Positions 33,701 through 42,596 of a stretch of DNA of 42,596 nucleotides are shown here, piece by piece (the stretch's first letter is position 1; every line of letters starts with the position of its first letter). This stretch comes from Thalassolituus sp. (GTDB lineage: Bacteria; Pseudomonadota; Gammaproteobacteria; Pseudomonadales; Oceanobacteraceae). Made by a program: the position numbers and the translations under genes. Under the pieces are notes generated by a model that searched no databases, was not told the DNA's origin, and saw only the letters and a program-made list of their open reading frames with translations. The stretch lies in NCBI GenBank assembly GCA_006212115.1, contig PDUK01000020.1, positions 1 to 42,596 on the forward strand. Reading direction: 5' to 3'.

Positions 33701-34457
33701 CCTGAACAGCAGCGCTTCAGATGGTGTGTCAGGTAACCGCCGGTTTTATGTAAGTCCGGATGTCTCCTACATCAATACCACAAGAACCACAGAAACAGAC
33801 GAAGGCATCGAACTGGTAACCAAAGACAAATTCCTGTTAGTGAGCATTGGTTCGGGCTACCGTGCGCACCCTCTCGATGAAGATGTTCAAGATCATTTTT
33901 ACCTGATCAAAGACCCACACGGCCTGAACTACCCAGAAGGTTACGAAACTATTCAAATCAGTGACCTTGTAGAGTGGTCTTCTAGTGACGCCACCGACGA
34001 ATCGAAATCCGCTTATGGTTGGTATTTCGACCCAACACTTGTCGGAGAGAAGGTCATGTCACCCTCAATCACACTCAACGGCGTTGTCACATTCAATACC
34101 TTCTCAACGACGACAGACGAGGAATTCTCATGTTCTGGAAATCTTGGCTCATCGAGAACCTACCAATTTGCACTTTCAGAAGAGATACGAAATCGCATTA
34201 CCTGTAAGGACGGTACAAATTCTTGCAAGCCCGATATTCCTGGCGAGACTGCCACATACGGAGACGTAATTCCTAGGTTGAAGCCTGATCCTTCGCTCAT
34301 CACACCAGAGCCGGATCCATGTGAAGAAGGTGAAGTGTGTGAAGAGTTTTCCTGCGAAGATTATGCAATTAAGATTCTCTCAGGAACCACGCTGACAGAG
34401 GGCAACATGGACCGCTGTGATCTTTTTGAAGCCAGTTACTGGGAAGAAGTACGATGA
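30786..34457 (+). CDS. pilY1: PilY1 tip adhesin with von Willebrand A-like domain and beta-propeller
   Basis: A 1223-residue secreted protein at the pilus tip. Signal peptide about 1-20; vWA-like domain with MIDAS motif DTSGS at 43-47, and later GLTPLTES and FSDGLPTTD; a large insertion (about 60-235) rich in Tyr, Asn and Ser; then the C-terminal PilY1 propeller (about 550-1130: RPVVVNYSSERRIVYIGTNSGYLHAFD, VFVGMRRGGHSYYAFN-like YLFVGMRRGGHSYYAFN). A calcium loop DRDGDGFVD lies at 934-942, as in Pseudomonas PilY1, where calcium controls retraction. Several cysteines cluster at the C-terminus. AAAAGGAGTATC precedes the ATG. The first half of the gene is visibly AT-rich against its neighbours. 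Confidence 0.95.
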   Translation: MKKLLLHAAFLGLASQVAHGDDTEIFTGLNNSGGGADTIFILDTSGSMAELEEQEGITYSSSTTYPSENYGFDPEAHYIFRENALDDLSNLSSAEINRIKEYKIDLNGYNCSRSKTLNSIEQLGYATGKYAVFVPGIGWRGPDNRSGTNNQLWENDRPRVPYNSSVIIQCKEAGRYSEYNYTYNGVSYRGPADDDKYGDTGFPYTTNRWSWNQYPWDEGDENEGIYTEIYSGNYLNFLRYVAINNLGSQYKMRLDIVADAAKDVIAANDDPSKRFALMRFNYSGSNAQGAFVDVALAPLSDISDKLNVALDSYDPAGLTPLTESLYESHLYFSENYVNYGSNPKIADLNGIYRGNDSDDAEWTDPANQTFASNPGSYFSLSGYIGDDETDPEATENQAGSTYKLPENGMCGAPNQNVILFSDGLPTTDTGANNAIQNLVNSVLNSDYYTGESPPPDCNRNTDGGCLSALAWYMSNQERRDNDGLPSLTVNTIGGFLGAGSNAETLLGEVADYGNGRYFAVSNEDEVKIAIAESLNETDTSPSTFTAPAIAVSSYNSLQISDELYYAVFEPNDTGAWKGNLKRYRITNDGVVDSGGDIAVGEDGFFKTGAISYWSDTSDGADVKKGGVAERFADVERNVKILNAAGNLVDATLDNITGLAGDPLGLEAEGITDSLFGTLDDITYELAVANWIAGKTPDGSSNRLEMEDAIHSRPVVVNYSSERRIVYIGTNSGYLHAFDTETGREVFSILPHEVLTNARYYADSVATSANDKIYGLDGPITYWHDDKNLNGLVDGTDTVYLFVGMRRGGHSYYAFNITNPESPSLLWQKHGAYLNEDKNIPTVSSGYERLGQTWSSLKPALVNWNGTPTVVLLAGGGYDPAEDGSSIERMVHTTGNTVYMIRASDGAVLWSALDESSDISANMTNSFASDVSPVDRDGDGFVDLLFAADTGGRVWRFDWKDDNQGFNGGVIADLNSSASDGVSGNRRFYVSPDVSYINTTRTTETDEGIELVTKDKFLLVSIGSGYRAHPLDEDVQDHFYLIKDPHGLNYPEGYETIQISDLVEWSSSDATDESKSAYGWYFDPTLVGEKVMSPSITLNGVVTFNTFSTTTDEEFSCSGNLGSSRTYQFALSEEIRNRITCKDGTNSCKPDIPGETATYGDVIPRLKPDPSLITPEPDPCEEGEVCEEFSCEDYAIKILSGTTLTEGNMDRCDLFEASYWEEVR

Positions 34458-34909
34458 ACTCAATTAAGTATTCTGATACTACGAAGACGACCTCTGGGTT
34501 TTCGCTAATGGAATTACTAGTAGCACTCGCCATCGTAGGGATATTAGCAACGGTCGCGTACCCTTCTTACCAAGATAGCGTACGTAAAGCCAATCGCTCC
34601 GAAGCTATTGCCGAGCTTCAGGCGATCTTAGCTGCACAGGAGAGGTTCTTTCTTACAAATAGAACTTATACAACCAACCTTCAAGAATTAGGCTACCCCG
34701 AGGACGACGATCTCGACAACTACGACCTGGAAGCTGCGACATGTCAAGACGACGGTGACGACGAGGCCAATGCAGTTATACTCTGCGTCGAAGTCACTGC
34801 TTCTGCCGACACCGATAATCAAAGAGTAGATGGTGACATTGTTATGAACTCTCTCGGACGCTCTGAACTGGTAGAAGCAGGAACCAACACTCCCAAAAAA
34901 CAGCTCTGA
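34454..34909 (+). CDS. pilE: Type IV pilus minor pilin PilE
   Basis: A 151-residue prepilin. Leader MNSIKYSDTTKTTSG, cleavage after G15, mature FSLMELLVALAIVGILATVAYPSYQDSVRKANRSEA, the classic PilE N-terminus with Glu5. Next come the PilE/ComP-like block AAQERFFLTNRTYTTNL and GYPEDDD. Two cysteines enclose an acidic stretch (CQDDGDDEANAVILC), a likely disulfide loop. The domain is small and strongly acidic. It overlaps the pilY1 stop by ATGA and ends the operon before a bidirectional terminator. Confidence 0.92.
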   Translation: MNSIKYSDTTKTTSGFSLMELLVALAIVGILATVAYPSYQDSVRKANRSEAIAELQAILAAQERFFLTNRTYTTNLQELGYPEDDDLDNYDLEAATCQDDGDDEANAVILCVEVTASADTDNQRVDGDIVMNSLGRSELVEAGTNTPKKQL

Positions 34910-34943
34910 TTCAATTTGCATCATCAATCTGTACCCATAAAAA

Positions 34944-34970
34944 AACCCGGCAATTGCCGGGTTATTTTTT
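34944..34970. terminator. Bidirectional Rho-independent terminator between pilE and ispH
   Basis: AACCCGGCAATTGCCGGGTT (34944-34963) is a perfect palindrome with an A run on the left and T run on the right, so it forms a strong hairpin read from either strand. It lies about 35 nt after pilE and 20 nt after ispH, two convergent genes. Confidence 0.9.
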
Positions 34971-34987
34971 CACTTAACAAAGACAAG

Positions 34988-35932
34988 TCACACGCGTTTC
35001 ATACGCAATTCTTTAGGCAGCGAGAAAACAACGTTTTCTTCCCTACCCTGCAACTCTTCTGGTTCATCGCCACCCAGTGACACCAGTTTATCAACGACTT
35101 CACGAACAAGAATATCGGGAGCTGAGGCACCTGCGGTAATACCAACGGCTTTTACGCCGTCTAACCACTCAGCCTCTATTTCGGATGCGTTATCGATGAG
35201 ATGCGCTTTGGCCCCCATTCGCTCGCCCAACTCACGTAAACGATTTGAGTTACTGCTGTTCGGTGAGCCAACCACCAACATCACTTCACATTCTGAGGCC
35301 AGTGTCTTCACTGCATCCTGTCGATTTTGTGTGGCGTAGCAGATGTCATCCTTACGTGGGCCGGTAATTTCAGGGAATTTACGACGCAACGCATCAATCA
35401 CTACCGAAGTATCGTCCATTGAAAGGGTAGTTTGAGTAACAAAAGACAAGGCAGATGGGTTCTGTACCTCCAGCGCAAGTACGTCCTCTTCATCTTCAAC
35501 GAGATAAATATTACCGCCTTTGCTGTAGTCGTATTGGCCCATTGTCCCTTCGACTTCTGGGTGGCCCTTATGGCCAATTAAAATGCACTCTCTCCCCTGC
35601 GCACTGTAACGAGTCACTTCTAAGTGTACTTTCGTTACCAGAGGACAGGTCGCATCAAAGACTTTTAATCCACGATCCGCGGCATTTTTACGCACCGCCT
35701 GTGACACACCATGAGCAGAGAAAATAACGATATTATCGTCAGGCACTTCATCCAGTTCATCGACAAATATTGCCCCGCGCTCGCGCAAATCGTTTACCAC
35801 AAACTTGTTATGGACCACTTCGTGGCGAACGTAGATGGGAGGCTCAAACAATTCGAGAGCGCGATTGACGATATCAATGGCACGGTCGACGCCCGCGCAG
35901 AACCCTCTTGGGTTCGCCAGTTTAATCTGCAT
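34988..35932 (-). CDS. ispH: 4-hydroxy-3-methylbut-2-enyl diphosphate reductase
   Basis: A 314-residue iron-sulfur enzyme, the last step of the MEP isoprenoid pathway, making IPP and DMAPP. The cluster cysteines C12 (GFCAGV), C96 (DATCPLV) and C198 ([10 protein letters not shown]) are present, as are H41, H74, H124 and the proton-donating E126 (GHPEVEGT). Length is normal. The frame extends 9 codons upstream, but [12 protein letters not shown] is the family start and has GAGGTG 5 nt before it. It overlaps fkpB by 11 nt, so the two are co-translated, and ends the housekeeping operon. Confidence 0.97.
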   Translation of the reverse strand: MQIKLANPRGFCAGVDRAIDIVNRALELFEPPIYVRHEVVHNKFVVNDLRERGAIFVDELDEVPDDNIVIFSAHGVSQAVRKNAADRGLKVFDATCPLVTKVHLEVTRYSAQGRECILIGHKGHPEVEGTMGQYDYSKGGNIYLVEDEEDVLALEVQNPSALSFVTQTTLSMDDTSVVIDALRRKFPEITGPRKDDICYATQNRQDAVKTLASECEVMLVVGSPNSSNSNRLRELGERMGAKAHLIDNASEIEAEWLDGVKAVGITAGASAPDILVREVVDKLVSLGGDEPEELQGREENVVFSLPKELRMKRV

Positions 35933-36365
35933 TCTGCACCTCAAGAATCTGCACCTCAAAGTGCAGTTCTTTGCCAGCTAATGGGTGATTGAAGTCCACC
36001 GTCACCCACTCCCCTTCTATGTTACTGACCACACCTGGAAGCTCGGCGCCTTGCGCGTCAGCAAATGACACCATCAGCCCAGAAGAGAGTGGCATATCAA
36101 GCGGAAAACTTGAACGTTTCATTTCCTGAACATTCTGAGGATTTGGCTGACCAAACGCTTTTTCGGGGGGAACAGTAAAGGTCTTGCGATCACCCGTGGT
36201 AAGACCAATCAGGCATTCCTCGAACCCTTCGGGAAGATTACCATCCCCCACCTTGAGTTCAGCTGCATCCTTGTCAAAAGTCGAATCAACTTCCTGCCCA
36301 TCCGCCAGTCGTAATGCAAAGTGCAACTTAATCTGACTACCGCTATCAATGGTCCCAAGAGACAT
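35922..36365 (-). CDS. fkpB: FKBP-type peptidyl-prolyl isomerase (FkpB/SlpA)
   Basis: A 147-residue SlyD-like FKBP. Domain layout: FKBP part ([20 protein letters not shown], then [29 protein letters not shown]), an inserted chaperone flap (about 70-120), and [19 protein letters not shown] at the C-terminus. It catalyses proline isomerisation and has chaperone activity. Position between lspA and ispH is conserved across gammaproteobacteria. Unlike SlyD it has no His-rich tail. AGGG precedes the ATG by 8 nt. Confidence 0.93.
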   Translation of the reverse strand: MSLGTIDSGSQIKLHFALRLADGQEVDSTFDKDAAELKVGDGNLPEGFEECLIGLTTGDRKTFTVPPEKAFGQPNPQNVQEMKRSSFPLDMPLSSGLMVSFADAQGAELPGVVSNIEGEWVTVDFNHPLAGKELHFEVQILEVQNAD

Positions 36366-36391
36366 AAGAATACCCTGTGTAGGAATACGTA

Positions 36392-36895
36392 TCAGGCCTT
36401 AGCCCGCTCATCTTTCATTTCACGAATGACGTCCAGCACCATCATAGTGGCGCCCAACGTAATCGCTGAATCTGCAATATTAAACGCCGGAAAGTAGCTG
36501 TTATTCCAATGAAACGAAATAAAATCCACAACGTGACCGTACAGTATCCGATCAATCAGGTTACCTACGGCACCACCAAGAATCAGTGTCAGGGCAATAG
36601 GTAGCCAGACACTGCCACGTGGCAATTTACGCAGCCAGACGATCAACATAATCGATACAGCAGCAGAGACCACAGTGAAAAACCAGCGTTGCCATCCTTC
36701 CTGATCAGCCAGAAAGCTGAATGCAGCCCCCGGGTTGTAAAGCAAAGTGAAATCCAGAACCGGCAGTATGTACACCGGCTGCGCATAACTCAGCAGGCTT
36801 TCTGCCGCTATCTTGGTCGCCTGATCCAGAACAATGGCCAGCAACGCAAGCCAAAGCCAAACCAAGGGAGAACGAGCGTTGCTCACATCACTCAT
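36392..36895 (-). CDS. lspA: Lipoprotein signal peptidase (signal peptidase II)
   Basis: A 167-residue inner-membrane aspartic protease that removes lipoprotein signal peptides. Four membrane helices (about 11-29, 68-88, 97-115, 137-158). Family boxes: DQATK (24-28), [10 protein letters not shown] (53-62), GNLIDR (111-116), and the catalytic aspartates D124 (HVVDF) and D142 (FNIADS). The ATG overlaps the ileS stop by one base (TAATG), implying translational coupling. Standard ileS-lspA-fkpB-ispH order. Confidence 0.96.
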   Translation of the reverse strand: MSDVSNARSPLVWLWLALLAIVLDQATKIAAESLLSYAQPVYILPVLDFTLLYNPGAAFSFLADQEGWQRWFFTVVSAAVSIMLIVWLRKLPRGSVWLPIALTLILGGAVGNLIDRILYGHVVDFISFHWNNSYFPAFNIADSAITLGATMMVLDVIREMKDERAKA

Positions 36896-39792
36896 TATGC
36901 GTAATGACGGACTTCACCGTCACCCTCTACATTTTCGACACAACGACCACAAAGCGTTGGATGCGCCTCGCTTTTACCCACGGTGTCACTGTGGTGCCAG
37001 CAACGCTCGCACTTCTCATCCGCGGACGCCGTTACTGCAACGCGTAAGCCATCGACGTCGGTGACATCACCGCCCTGTTCATTGAGTCCTACTACCTGTG
37101 CTTTCGAAGTGATCAGCACAAAACGCAGCTCATTACCAAGTCGTTCAAGCTGAGACTTGATCTCGTCCGACGCGAACAAGGTCACTTCGGCACCCAGAGA
37201 GGCACCAATCACCTTTTCATTACGTGCTTTTTCAAGCGCGCCGTTAACGGCTTCTTTAACCGCCATAACAGAGCGCCAGTACGCATCGTTGAACTCGGAT
37301 GCGCTAATCTGTGGGAAGTCGGCATACCATTCCGCAAGCTGAGCAGACTCCACACGCTCTCCACTCACAGGAGCAGGTAACGCACTCCAGATTTCTTCGG
37401 CCGTGAAGGACAGCACAGGCGCAATCCAGCGGGCCATTGCCTCAGCAACATGATAAAGCGCCGTCTGCGCGCTACGACGAGGAAGGCTATCGGCTTTACA
37501 GGTGTACTGACGGTCTTTAATTACATCAAGATAGAAGGCACCCAACTCAGACACACAGAAATTCATCAGCGTCTTTGTCAGCGTTTTCAGATCGTAGTTG
37601 TGATACAGCGCAATCACTTTTTCCTGGAGTCGCTCGGTGTAACTAACCATCCAGGCATCCAGTGGCAACAACTCATCGGCAGAAACCATATCCGTCGCCG
37701 GATTAAACCCGTTGATGTTCGCCAACAGGAAACGGCAGGTATTACGAACGCGGCGATACGAATCCGCATTACGCTTCAGAATTTCATCAGAAACCGTCAT
37801 CTCGCCAGAATAATCGGTATCGGCAACCCACCAGCGCAGAATATCACCACCCAGTTGGTTAATGACCTTCTGAGGTTCAACAGTATTGCCGATCGACTTA
37901 GACATCTTGCGGCCCTGACCATCGACGGTGAAGCCGTGAGTCAGTGCGGTTTTATACGGTGCTTTGCCGTACGCAGCAACGCTGGTCAGCAGTGATGACT
38001 GGAACCAACCACGGTGCTGGTCAGAACCTTCCAGATACAAGTCCGCAGGCATTTCCAGCTCATCGCGCGCCATACAGACCGCCGTGTGAGTCACACCAGA
38101 GTCGAACCAGACGTCGAGTGTATCAACGACCTTATCGTACTGACCCGCTTCATCACCCAGCAGTTCCGCCGGATCAAGATCAAACCACGCATCGATGCCA
38201 GCGCCTTCAACACGCTCTGCTACCTGAGCAATCAGCTCAGGCGTACGCGGATGCAGCTCAGCGGTTTCTTTGTGCACGAATAACGCAATCGGCACACCCC
38301 AGGTACGCTGACGCGAGATACACCAATCCGGGCGATCGTTCATCATGCCCTCGATGCGTGCTTTACCCCAGGACGGACGCCACTCGACGGTGTTTTCCAC
38401 TTCGTTCATCGCCTGATCCAACAGGCCTGCCTGATTCATACTGATAAACCACTGTGGCGTCGCGCGGAAAATAATCGGCGTTTTGTGACGCCAGCAATGC
38501 GGATAGCTGTGCGTGATGTTGGCTTTCTTCACCAAGGCACCGCGCTCATTCAGAATACCCAGCACGCGGAAGTTACCTTTATCCGCCGTACTTAATCCAG
38601 TCAGTTCAAGCGCTTCCAGAGCAGGATTGGCGATAAAGTTACCCTGCGAATCAACCAACATCTCTTCCGATTTCACGCCGTACAGGTTGGAGACAACGTA
38701 ATCGTCCACGCCGTGCATCGGTGCGGTGTGAACAGAACCCGTACCAGAATCGGCTGTTACGTGTTCACCGGTGATTACAGGCACGAACTTATCGCCGCTC
38801 TCTTTACCCGGCATAAATGGATGCTTAACCGTAAATGGCGCTTCGCTCTGATCTGGCGTCTGACCAAAGGCTTTACCTTTTGCCGTGCCCAGTACCTCGT
38901 AGCCATCTGCATCCAGGCCATAACGTTGAGCGGCATCATCGACCAGATCCGTCGCCAGTAGCAGAACTTCATCGGCCTCTTTCAGCAGTACCAATGAGTA
39001 CTCCAGCTCTGGGTGAACAGATACTGCCTCGTTAGCGGGCAACGTCCACGGTGTCGTCGTCCAGATAACGATGCTAACCGTTTTATCCACTTCGACGTTG
39101 AATGCTGCCGCAATCGCCTGGCTGTCGGGGAAGGCAAATTTCACATCAATCGCGACGGACTTTTTGTCCTGATATTCGACTTCGGCTTCGGCCAGAGCAG
39201 AGCCACAGTCCGAGCACCAGTTAACCGGCTTAAAGCCTTTGTGCAGGTGCCCGGCGTCAATGATTTTTCCTAACGTACGGATGATGTCGGCTTCAAATTT
39301 GAAGTCCATGGTCAGGTAAGGGTTATCCCAATCACCTAAAACCATCAAACGTTTGAAGTCGTTGCGCTGTCCATCGACCTGCTCTGCAGCGTACTCGCGG
39401 CAGTGCTGACGGAATTCACTGGCCGTTACTTTTTCACCGACTTTGCCAACCTTAGCTTCAACCTTGAGTTCAATCGGCAAACCGTGGCAGTCCCAACCCG
39501 GAATGTAAGGCGCGTCTTTACCGCTCAGCGTCTGAGACTTGATGATGACGTCTTTCAGAATTTTGTTAACGGCGTGACCAATGTGAATATTACCGTTCGC
39601 GTACGGAGGGCCATCATGCAGAATAAACTTGTCTCGTCCTGCACGGGCTTCACGAATTTTGCGATACAGACCGATTTCTTCCCAACGAGCCAACATATCG
39701 GGCTCACGCTTTGCCAGGTTTCCGCGCATCGGAAATTCAGTATCCGGCAGATTCAGGGTCGATTTGTATTGGCTTTCCACTTTATCGTTCAT
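36895..39792 (-). CDS. ileS: Isoleucyl-tRNA synthetase
   Basis: A 965-residue class I synthetase charging tRNA-Ile. HIGH motif at 70-73 ([12 protein letters not shown]), editing CP1 domain in the middle (about 190-400, [16 protein letters not shown]), KMSKS at 629-633, anticodon-binding helices, and a C-terminal zinc finger (CERCWHH ... CGRC). The zinc finger and PPYANG context place it with the standard bacterial type found in Escherichia coli, slightly longer than that 938-residue enzyme. No strong ribosome binding site before ATG 39792. It follows ribF by 48 bp. Confidence 0.97.
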   Translation of the reverse strand: MNDKVESQYKSTLNLPDTEFPMRGNLAKREPDMLARWEEIGLYRKIREARAGRDKFILHDGPPYANGNIHIGHAVNKILKDVIIKSQTLSGKDAPYIPGWDCHGLPIELKVEAKVGKVGEKVTASEFRQHCREYAAEQVDGQRNDFKRLMVLGDWDNPYLTMDFKFEADIIRTLGKIIDAGHLHKGFKPVNWCSDCGSALAEAEVEYQDKKSVAIDVKFAFPDSQAIAAAFNVEVDKTVSIVIWTTTPWTLPANEAVSVHPELEYSLVLLKEADEVLLLATDLVDDAAQRYGLDADGYEVLGTAKGKAFGQTPDQSEAPFTVKHPFMPGKESGDKFVPVITGEHVTADSGTGSVHTAPMHGVDDYVVSNLYGVKSEEMLVDSQGNFIANPALEALELTGLSTADKGNFRVLGILNERGALVKKANITHSYPHCWRHKTPIIFRATPQWFISMNQAGLLDQAMNEVENTVEWRPSWGKARIEGMMNDRPDWCISRQRTWGVPIALFVHKETAELHPRTPELIAQVAERVEGAGIDAWFDLDPAELLGDEAGQYDKVVDTLDVWFDSGVTHTAVCMARDELEMPADLYLEGSDQHRGWFQSSLLTSVAAYGKAPYKTALTHGFTVDGQGRKMSKSIGNTVEPQKVINQLGGDILRWWVADTDYSGEMTVSDEILKRNADSYRRVRNTCRFLLANINGFNPATDMVSADELLPLDAWMVSYTERLQEKVIALYHNYDLKTLTKTLMNFCVSELGAFYLDVIKDRQYTCKADSLPRRSAQTALYHVAEAMARWIAPVLSFTAEEIWSALPAPVSGERVESAQLAEWYADFPQISASEFNDAYWRSVMAVKEAVNGALEKARNEKVIGASLGAEVTLFASDEIKSQLERLGNELRFVLITSKAQVVGLNEQGGDVTDVDGLRVAVTASADEKCERCWHHSDTVGKSEAHPTLCGRCVENVEGDGEVRHYA

Positions 39793-39840
39793 AAGGTCAC
39801 TGATTGCGTCAGGGGCTCGCTGCGGTAATGCGCAAACCTG

Positions 39841-40812
39841 TTATCGGTCAAACCGGAAAGAATCGGGGCGCGAAGCAAAGTACGCTCGCGCAGCTTGTTT
39901 ATCCGAATCTATCGCAGCCTTGAGGGCATCAAGCCCATCGAATTTCATCTCATCTCGTATCTTGTGCATAAAAGACACGTTCAGGTGCTGGCCGTATAAA
40001 TTTCCATCGAAGCCAAAAACATGCACTTCAAGGGATGGCTCCGGTGTCCCGGAAATTGTCGGCTTTACGCCAAGATTGGCTACACCAATATGTTCTTCGC
40101 CGGTTTCAGCAATGCGGATATGCACAGCGTACACGCCTTTCATTGGGAGTTGGCTACGCTTCACCAGCACATTAGCGGTCGGTGTATCGAGCGTACGGCC
40201 AAGCTGACGACCGTAAGCAACCCGACCTGACATCTGATACGGCCTGCCAAGGAGCTCAGCTGCACGGGTCAGATTATCATTGGCCAACGCCTTGCGAACT
40301 CGTGTACTGCTGACGCGCTTATCGCCTATTTCATGCGTCGGCGTGTCTGTCACGTCAAAACCTGACACCTCACCCGCGGTTTTCAGCGCTTCGTAATCGC
40401 CGCTGCGGTCGCAGCCAAAGCGGAAGTCGTCTCCAACGATCAGGTGTCGCACTTTAATACCGTCAATCAGCACCGTCTGGATAAACTGAGCAGCAGACAT
40501 ACTACGCAACGATTCGTTAAACGGCAGACACAGAAGGTAGTCGATACCGGCATCACGTAAATCCTGATATTTATCGCGAAACCCTGCCAGGCGAGGCGGC
40601 GCCAAATCGGGTGCAAAGTACTCTTTTGGCTGAGGCTCAAACATCATCACCAGAGTCGGCTTTTTGTGCTCACCAGAGGCCTGCTGCAAGGAATCCAGTA
40701 TGCGGCGGTGTCCTAAGTGCAGACCGTCGAAGTTACCAATGGTCGCGACGCAACCATCGAACTCGACAGGCAAACTGGCATTCAGATTGTGCAGGCCACG
40801 GATCAGGCGCAT
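39841..40812 (-). CDS. ribF: Bifunctional riboflavin kinase / FAD synthetase
   Basis: A 323-residue enzyme that phosphorylates riboflavin to FMN and adenylates it to FAD. The N-terminal nucleotidyltransferase has GNFDGLHLGH at 26-35 and FRFGCDRSGD. The C-terminal kinase domain begins LGRPYQMSGRVAYGRQLGRTLDTPTANV and includes GVKPTI and the EVHVFGFDGNLYG block. Length and motif order are normal. It sits between murJ and ileS as in most gammaproteobacteria. It would supply FMN and FAD needed by the flavoenzymes elsewhere in the window. Confidence 0.96.
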   Translation of the reverse strand: MRLIRGLHNLNASLPVEFDGCVATIGNFDGLHLGHRRILDSLQQASGEHKKPTLVMMFEPQPKEYFAPDLAPPRLAGFRDKYQDLRDAGIDYLLCLPFNESLRSMSAAQFIQTVLIDGIKVRHLIVGDDFRFGCDRSGDYEALKTAGEVSGFDVTDTPTHEIGDKRVSSTRVRKALANDNLTRAAELLGRPYQMSGRVAYGRQLGRTLDTPTANVLVKRSQLPMKGVYAVHIRIAETGEEHIGVANLGVKPTISGTPEPSLEVHVFGFDGNLYGQHLNVSFMHKIRDEMKFDGLDALKAAIDSDKQAARAYFASRPDSFRFDR

Positions 40813-40864
40813 CAGAGAAACCGCTGAAAAATTAAAAGCACGGATTATAGCGGTTTAAGGCTGA

Positions 40865-42433
40865 TCAGAACAGCTCGCCGCGGAGGTGCCGCACGCGCAA
40901 TCCCGCCGCGATCATCACGACGAAATACACGACCACACCGGCTCCTACCAGCAGGGCCAGCCAACTGATTCTCTGCATCGCATCCCAGATCAGCCAGTCT
41001 CCCGGCGTCCCCATCAACCATACACATATTGCAGCCAGCGCTGTATTGGCCAACAGCAGGATCACGGCGAACTTCAACCAACCAGACTGAGGCTGATATA
41101 CCCCGTCCTTACGCAAGCCACGATACAGCATAAAGACGTTGTAATAAGCAGCCAAAGAGGTCGCCAACGCAAGCCCTGCATGCTGGAGTGGATACACCAG
41201 CGCCAGATTCAACACCATATTCACGACCATGGCCTGAATACCAATTTTTACCGGGGTTTTCGTATCCTGACGGGCGTAATAGCCCGGCGCCAACACTTTG
41301 ATCATCATAAAAGCCAGCAAACCAACGGCATAAGCCTGCAGGCTCAATGTCATCTTGCCGACGTCATAGGCGGTCACTTCACCGTAGTAGAAGATGGTCG
41401 CCATGAGGGGGGTAGCGAGCAGCACCAGAGCCAGAGCAGCCGGCGTTGCAATCATAAACACCATACGCACCGCCCAGTCGATCGTTCTCGAAAACGCGTT
41501 TTTATCTTCCGCCGCATGCTTGCCTGACAGTGCAGGTAAGATCACCACACCAATGGCAATCGCAAAGACACCGAGCGGCAAGTTATTTAAACGGTCGGAA
41601 TAGTACAACCAGCTGACACTGCCATCTTCCAGAAAGGACGCCAGCAAGGTATCGAGCAGGAGATTAATCTGGCTCACCGACACACCAAACAAAGCCGGCA
41701 CCATCAACTTACCGATTCGGCGTACGCCCTCATCCTTTGGTTTAACAGCAGGTAAAACCAATAAACGGAGGCGAGCAATAAAAGGGAGTTGAAACACGAG
41801 CTGAAACAGACCAGCGAAGAAGACACCCCAAGCCAGCGCGTACAGCGGCTCTTCAAAGTAATCCGTAAAGCCTAATGTCGCAGCGATCAGAGTGACATTC
41901 AGTATCACCGGCGTAAACGCTGGTACAGCAAAGCGTCCGTATGCATTCAGCACACTACTGGCAAACGCCGTCAGTGAAATAAACAGCAAGTACGGAAAGG
42001 TAATGCGCAACAAGTCACCCGTCAGTGCAAACTTATCTGGGTCACCGCGAAAACCCGGCGAAAACACCCAGGGCAGGTAATCAGCACCCAGCATCGCCAG
42101 ACAAGTCACGGCCAATAAGGCCAACCCCAAGACGCCGGACACACGAGCCACCAACATGCGGACTTCGTCAAATGCCCGCTGAGTACGATACTCACTGAGT
42201 ACAGGTACAAAGGCTACTGAGAACGCACCCTCAGCGAATAACCTTCGAAAGAAATTGGGGATCTTGAATGCAACAAAAAACGCATCCGCACGCGCCCCAA
42301 AGTACTGAGCCACAATAACATCACGCGCAAGCCCAAGAACCCGACTCAACAGGGTCATGATACTGACGATAGAGGATGATCTGAGCAGACTGCTGCTTTT
42401 CGCCTCAGGGCCGGATTCTGGCGTAGCGGACAT
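40865..42433 (-). CDS. murJ: Lipid II flippase MurJ
   Basis: A 522-residue inner-membrane protein of the MOP/MATE superfamily with about 14 helices. It flips lipid II for peptidoglycan synthesis. The N-terminal region carries the family signature SIMTLLSRVLGLARDVIVAQYFGARADAFFVAFKIPNFFRRLFAEGAFSVAFVPVL (residues 24-79), with the conserved arginines lining the cavity. Later come WLYYSDRLNNLPLGVFAIAIG and YARQDTKTPVKI. Start ATG 42433 gives a short hydrophilic extension, with GGAA about 7 nt upstream; an internal start is possible. It follows rpsT, on the same strand, after a terminator. Confidence 0.95.
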   Translation of the reverse strand: MSATPESGPEAKSSSLLRSSSIVSIMTLLSRVLGLARDVIVAQYFGARADAFFVAFKIPNFFRRLFAEGAFSVAFVPVLSEYRTQRAFDEVRMLVARVSGVLGLALLAVTCLAMLGADYLPWVFSPGFRGDPDKFALTGDLLRITFPYLLFISLTAFASSVLNAYGRFAVPAFTPVILNVTLIAATLGFTDYFEEPLYALAWGVFFAGLFQLVFQLPFIARLRLLVLPAVKPKDEGVRRIGKLMVPALFGVSVSQINLLLDTLLASFLEDGSVSWLYYSDRLNNLPLGVFAIAIGVVILPALSGKHAAEDKNAFSRTIDWAVRMVFMIATPAALALVLLATPLMATIFYYGEVTAYDVGKMTLSLQAYAVGLLAFMMIKVLAPGYYARQDTKTPVKIGIQAMVVNMVLNLALVYPLQHAGLALATSLAAYYNVFMLYRGLRKDGVYQPQSGWLKFAVILLLANTALAAICVWLMGTPGDWLIWDAMQRISWLALLVGAGVVVYFVVMIAAGLRVRHLRGELF

Positions 42434-42470
42434 AAGCGTTTCCGTGCGGATATGCGGTATTTATACACAA

Positions 42471-42495
42471 AAAAACCCGCCGTTGGCGGGTTTTT
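42471..42495 (-). terminator. Rho-independent terminator after rpsT
   Basis: AAAAACCCGCC (42471-42481) pairs with GGCGGGTTTTT (42485-42495) around GTT. It starts 20 nt past the rpsT stop codon on the minus strand and ends in a T run there; the plus-strand copy also has a T run. Confidence 0.9.
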
Positions 42496-42514
42496 CTTCG
42501 ATCTGAAAAAGCGA

Positions 42515-42596
42515 TTAGCCTTTCAGAGCGACAACCTTAGAGTTCAGACGGCTCTTGATGCGGGCAGCAGCGTTCTTGTGCATGATGCCTTTAGTC
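42515..42596 (-). CDS. rpsT: Ribosomal protein S20, C-terminal part (cut by window edge)
   Basis: The minus strand reads 26 codons and a TAA: TKGIMHKNAAARIKSRLNSK followed by VVALKG. This is the conserved C-terminal end of ribosomal protein S20, a primary 16S rRNA-binding protein of the small subunit. About the first two thirds of the gene lie beyond the right edge. rpsT next to murJ-ribF-ileS is a common gammaproteobacterial arrangement. Confidence 0.95.
   Translation of the reverse strand, partial: TKGIMHKNAAARIKSRLNSKVVALKG

Noticed and set aside
37450-37995. A 181-codon plus-strand frame (and several others) opposite ileS
   Set aside because: They are shadows of the ileS coding sequence; no independent evidence of coding.
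1-42596. Mobile element, integrase, CRISPR array or tRNA gene
   Set aside because: I looked for transposase-like proteins, regularly spaced repeats and cloverleaf tRNA features and saw none.

Overview
The window looks like chromosomal DNA of a free-living, aerobic, Gram-negative gammaproteobacterium. Gene content and order (rpsT / murJ-ribF-ileS-lspA-fkpB-ispH next to a pilE-pilY1-pilX-pilW-pilV-fimT cluster, then pilR-pilS) match marine Oceanospirillales/Pseudomonadales relatives such as Thalassolituus or Oceanobacter. That placement is inferred from protein style and synteny; no rRNA or tRNA gene is visible. There is no CRISPR array, insertion sequence or integrase.

Left edge (1-1095): the tail of a truncated gene, then an Imm11-like immunity gene with a terminator and about 270 bp without a gene. 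This is the only clearly accessory-looking stretch at the edge. Next (1096-4909) come two tandem, paralogous membrane diguanylate cyclases with a 7TM-DISM sensor region.

Centre (4903-20368) is an iron-acquisition island. On the minus strand lies a four-gene operon: PepSY membrane protein, DUF2271, DUF4198 and a membrane-anchored flavodoxin/FAD reductase. It has a TATAAT box overlapped by a Fur-box-like site. Upstream of it is a CirA/IrgA-type TonB receptor, divergent from an FMN-dependent alpha-hydroxy-acid oxidase across a perfect palindrome resembling a Fur box. Then come piuC and a Fiu/PiuA-type receptor (minus strand). Divergent from these is a six-gene TonB2-type energising operon (DUF3450, TtpC-like, ExbB, ExbD, TonB, TPR) with a strong Fur box. 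Together these could import ferric catecholates or their breakdown products, energise uptake, and reduce or release the iron.

Right of the island (20365-24459) are an AraC regulator divergent from a fatty-acid desaturase, and nadE. From 24546 to 34909 lies a type IV pilus block: pilS, pilR and the minor-pilin operon fimT, a second fimT/fimU, pilV, pilW, pilX, pilY1, pilE. The PilR-like protein lacks a recognisable GAFTGA loop and has Asn-Asn in place of the Walker B Asp-Glu, which is the most unexpected coding feature here. The first half of pilY1 is visibly AT-rich. From 34988 to the end are conserved minus-strand housekeeping genes: ispH, fkpB, lspA, ileS, ribF, murJ and the 3' end of rpsT.

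Genes are tightly packed. Three convergent pairs overlap at their stop codons and many operon genes overlap by ATGA. Start codons were moved inward from the longest open frame where a ribosome binding site or family N-terminus favoured it.
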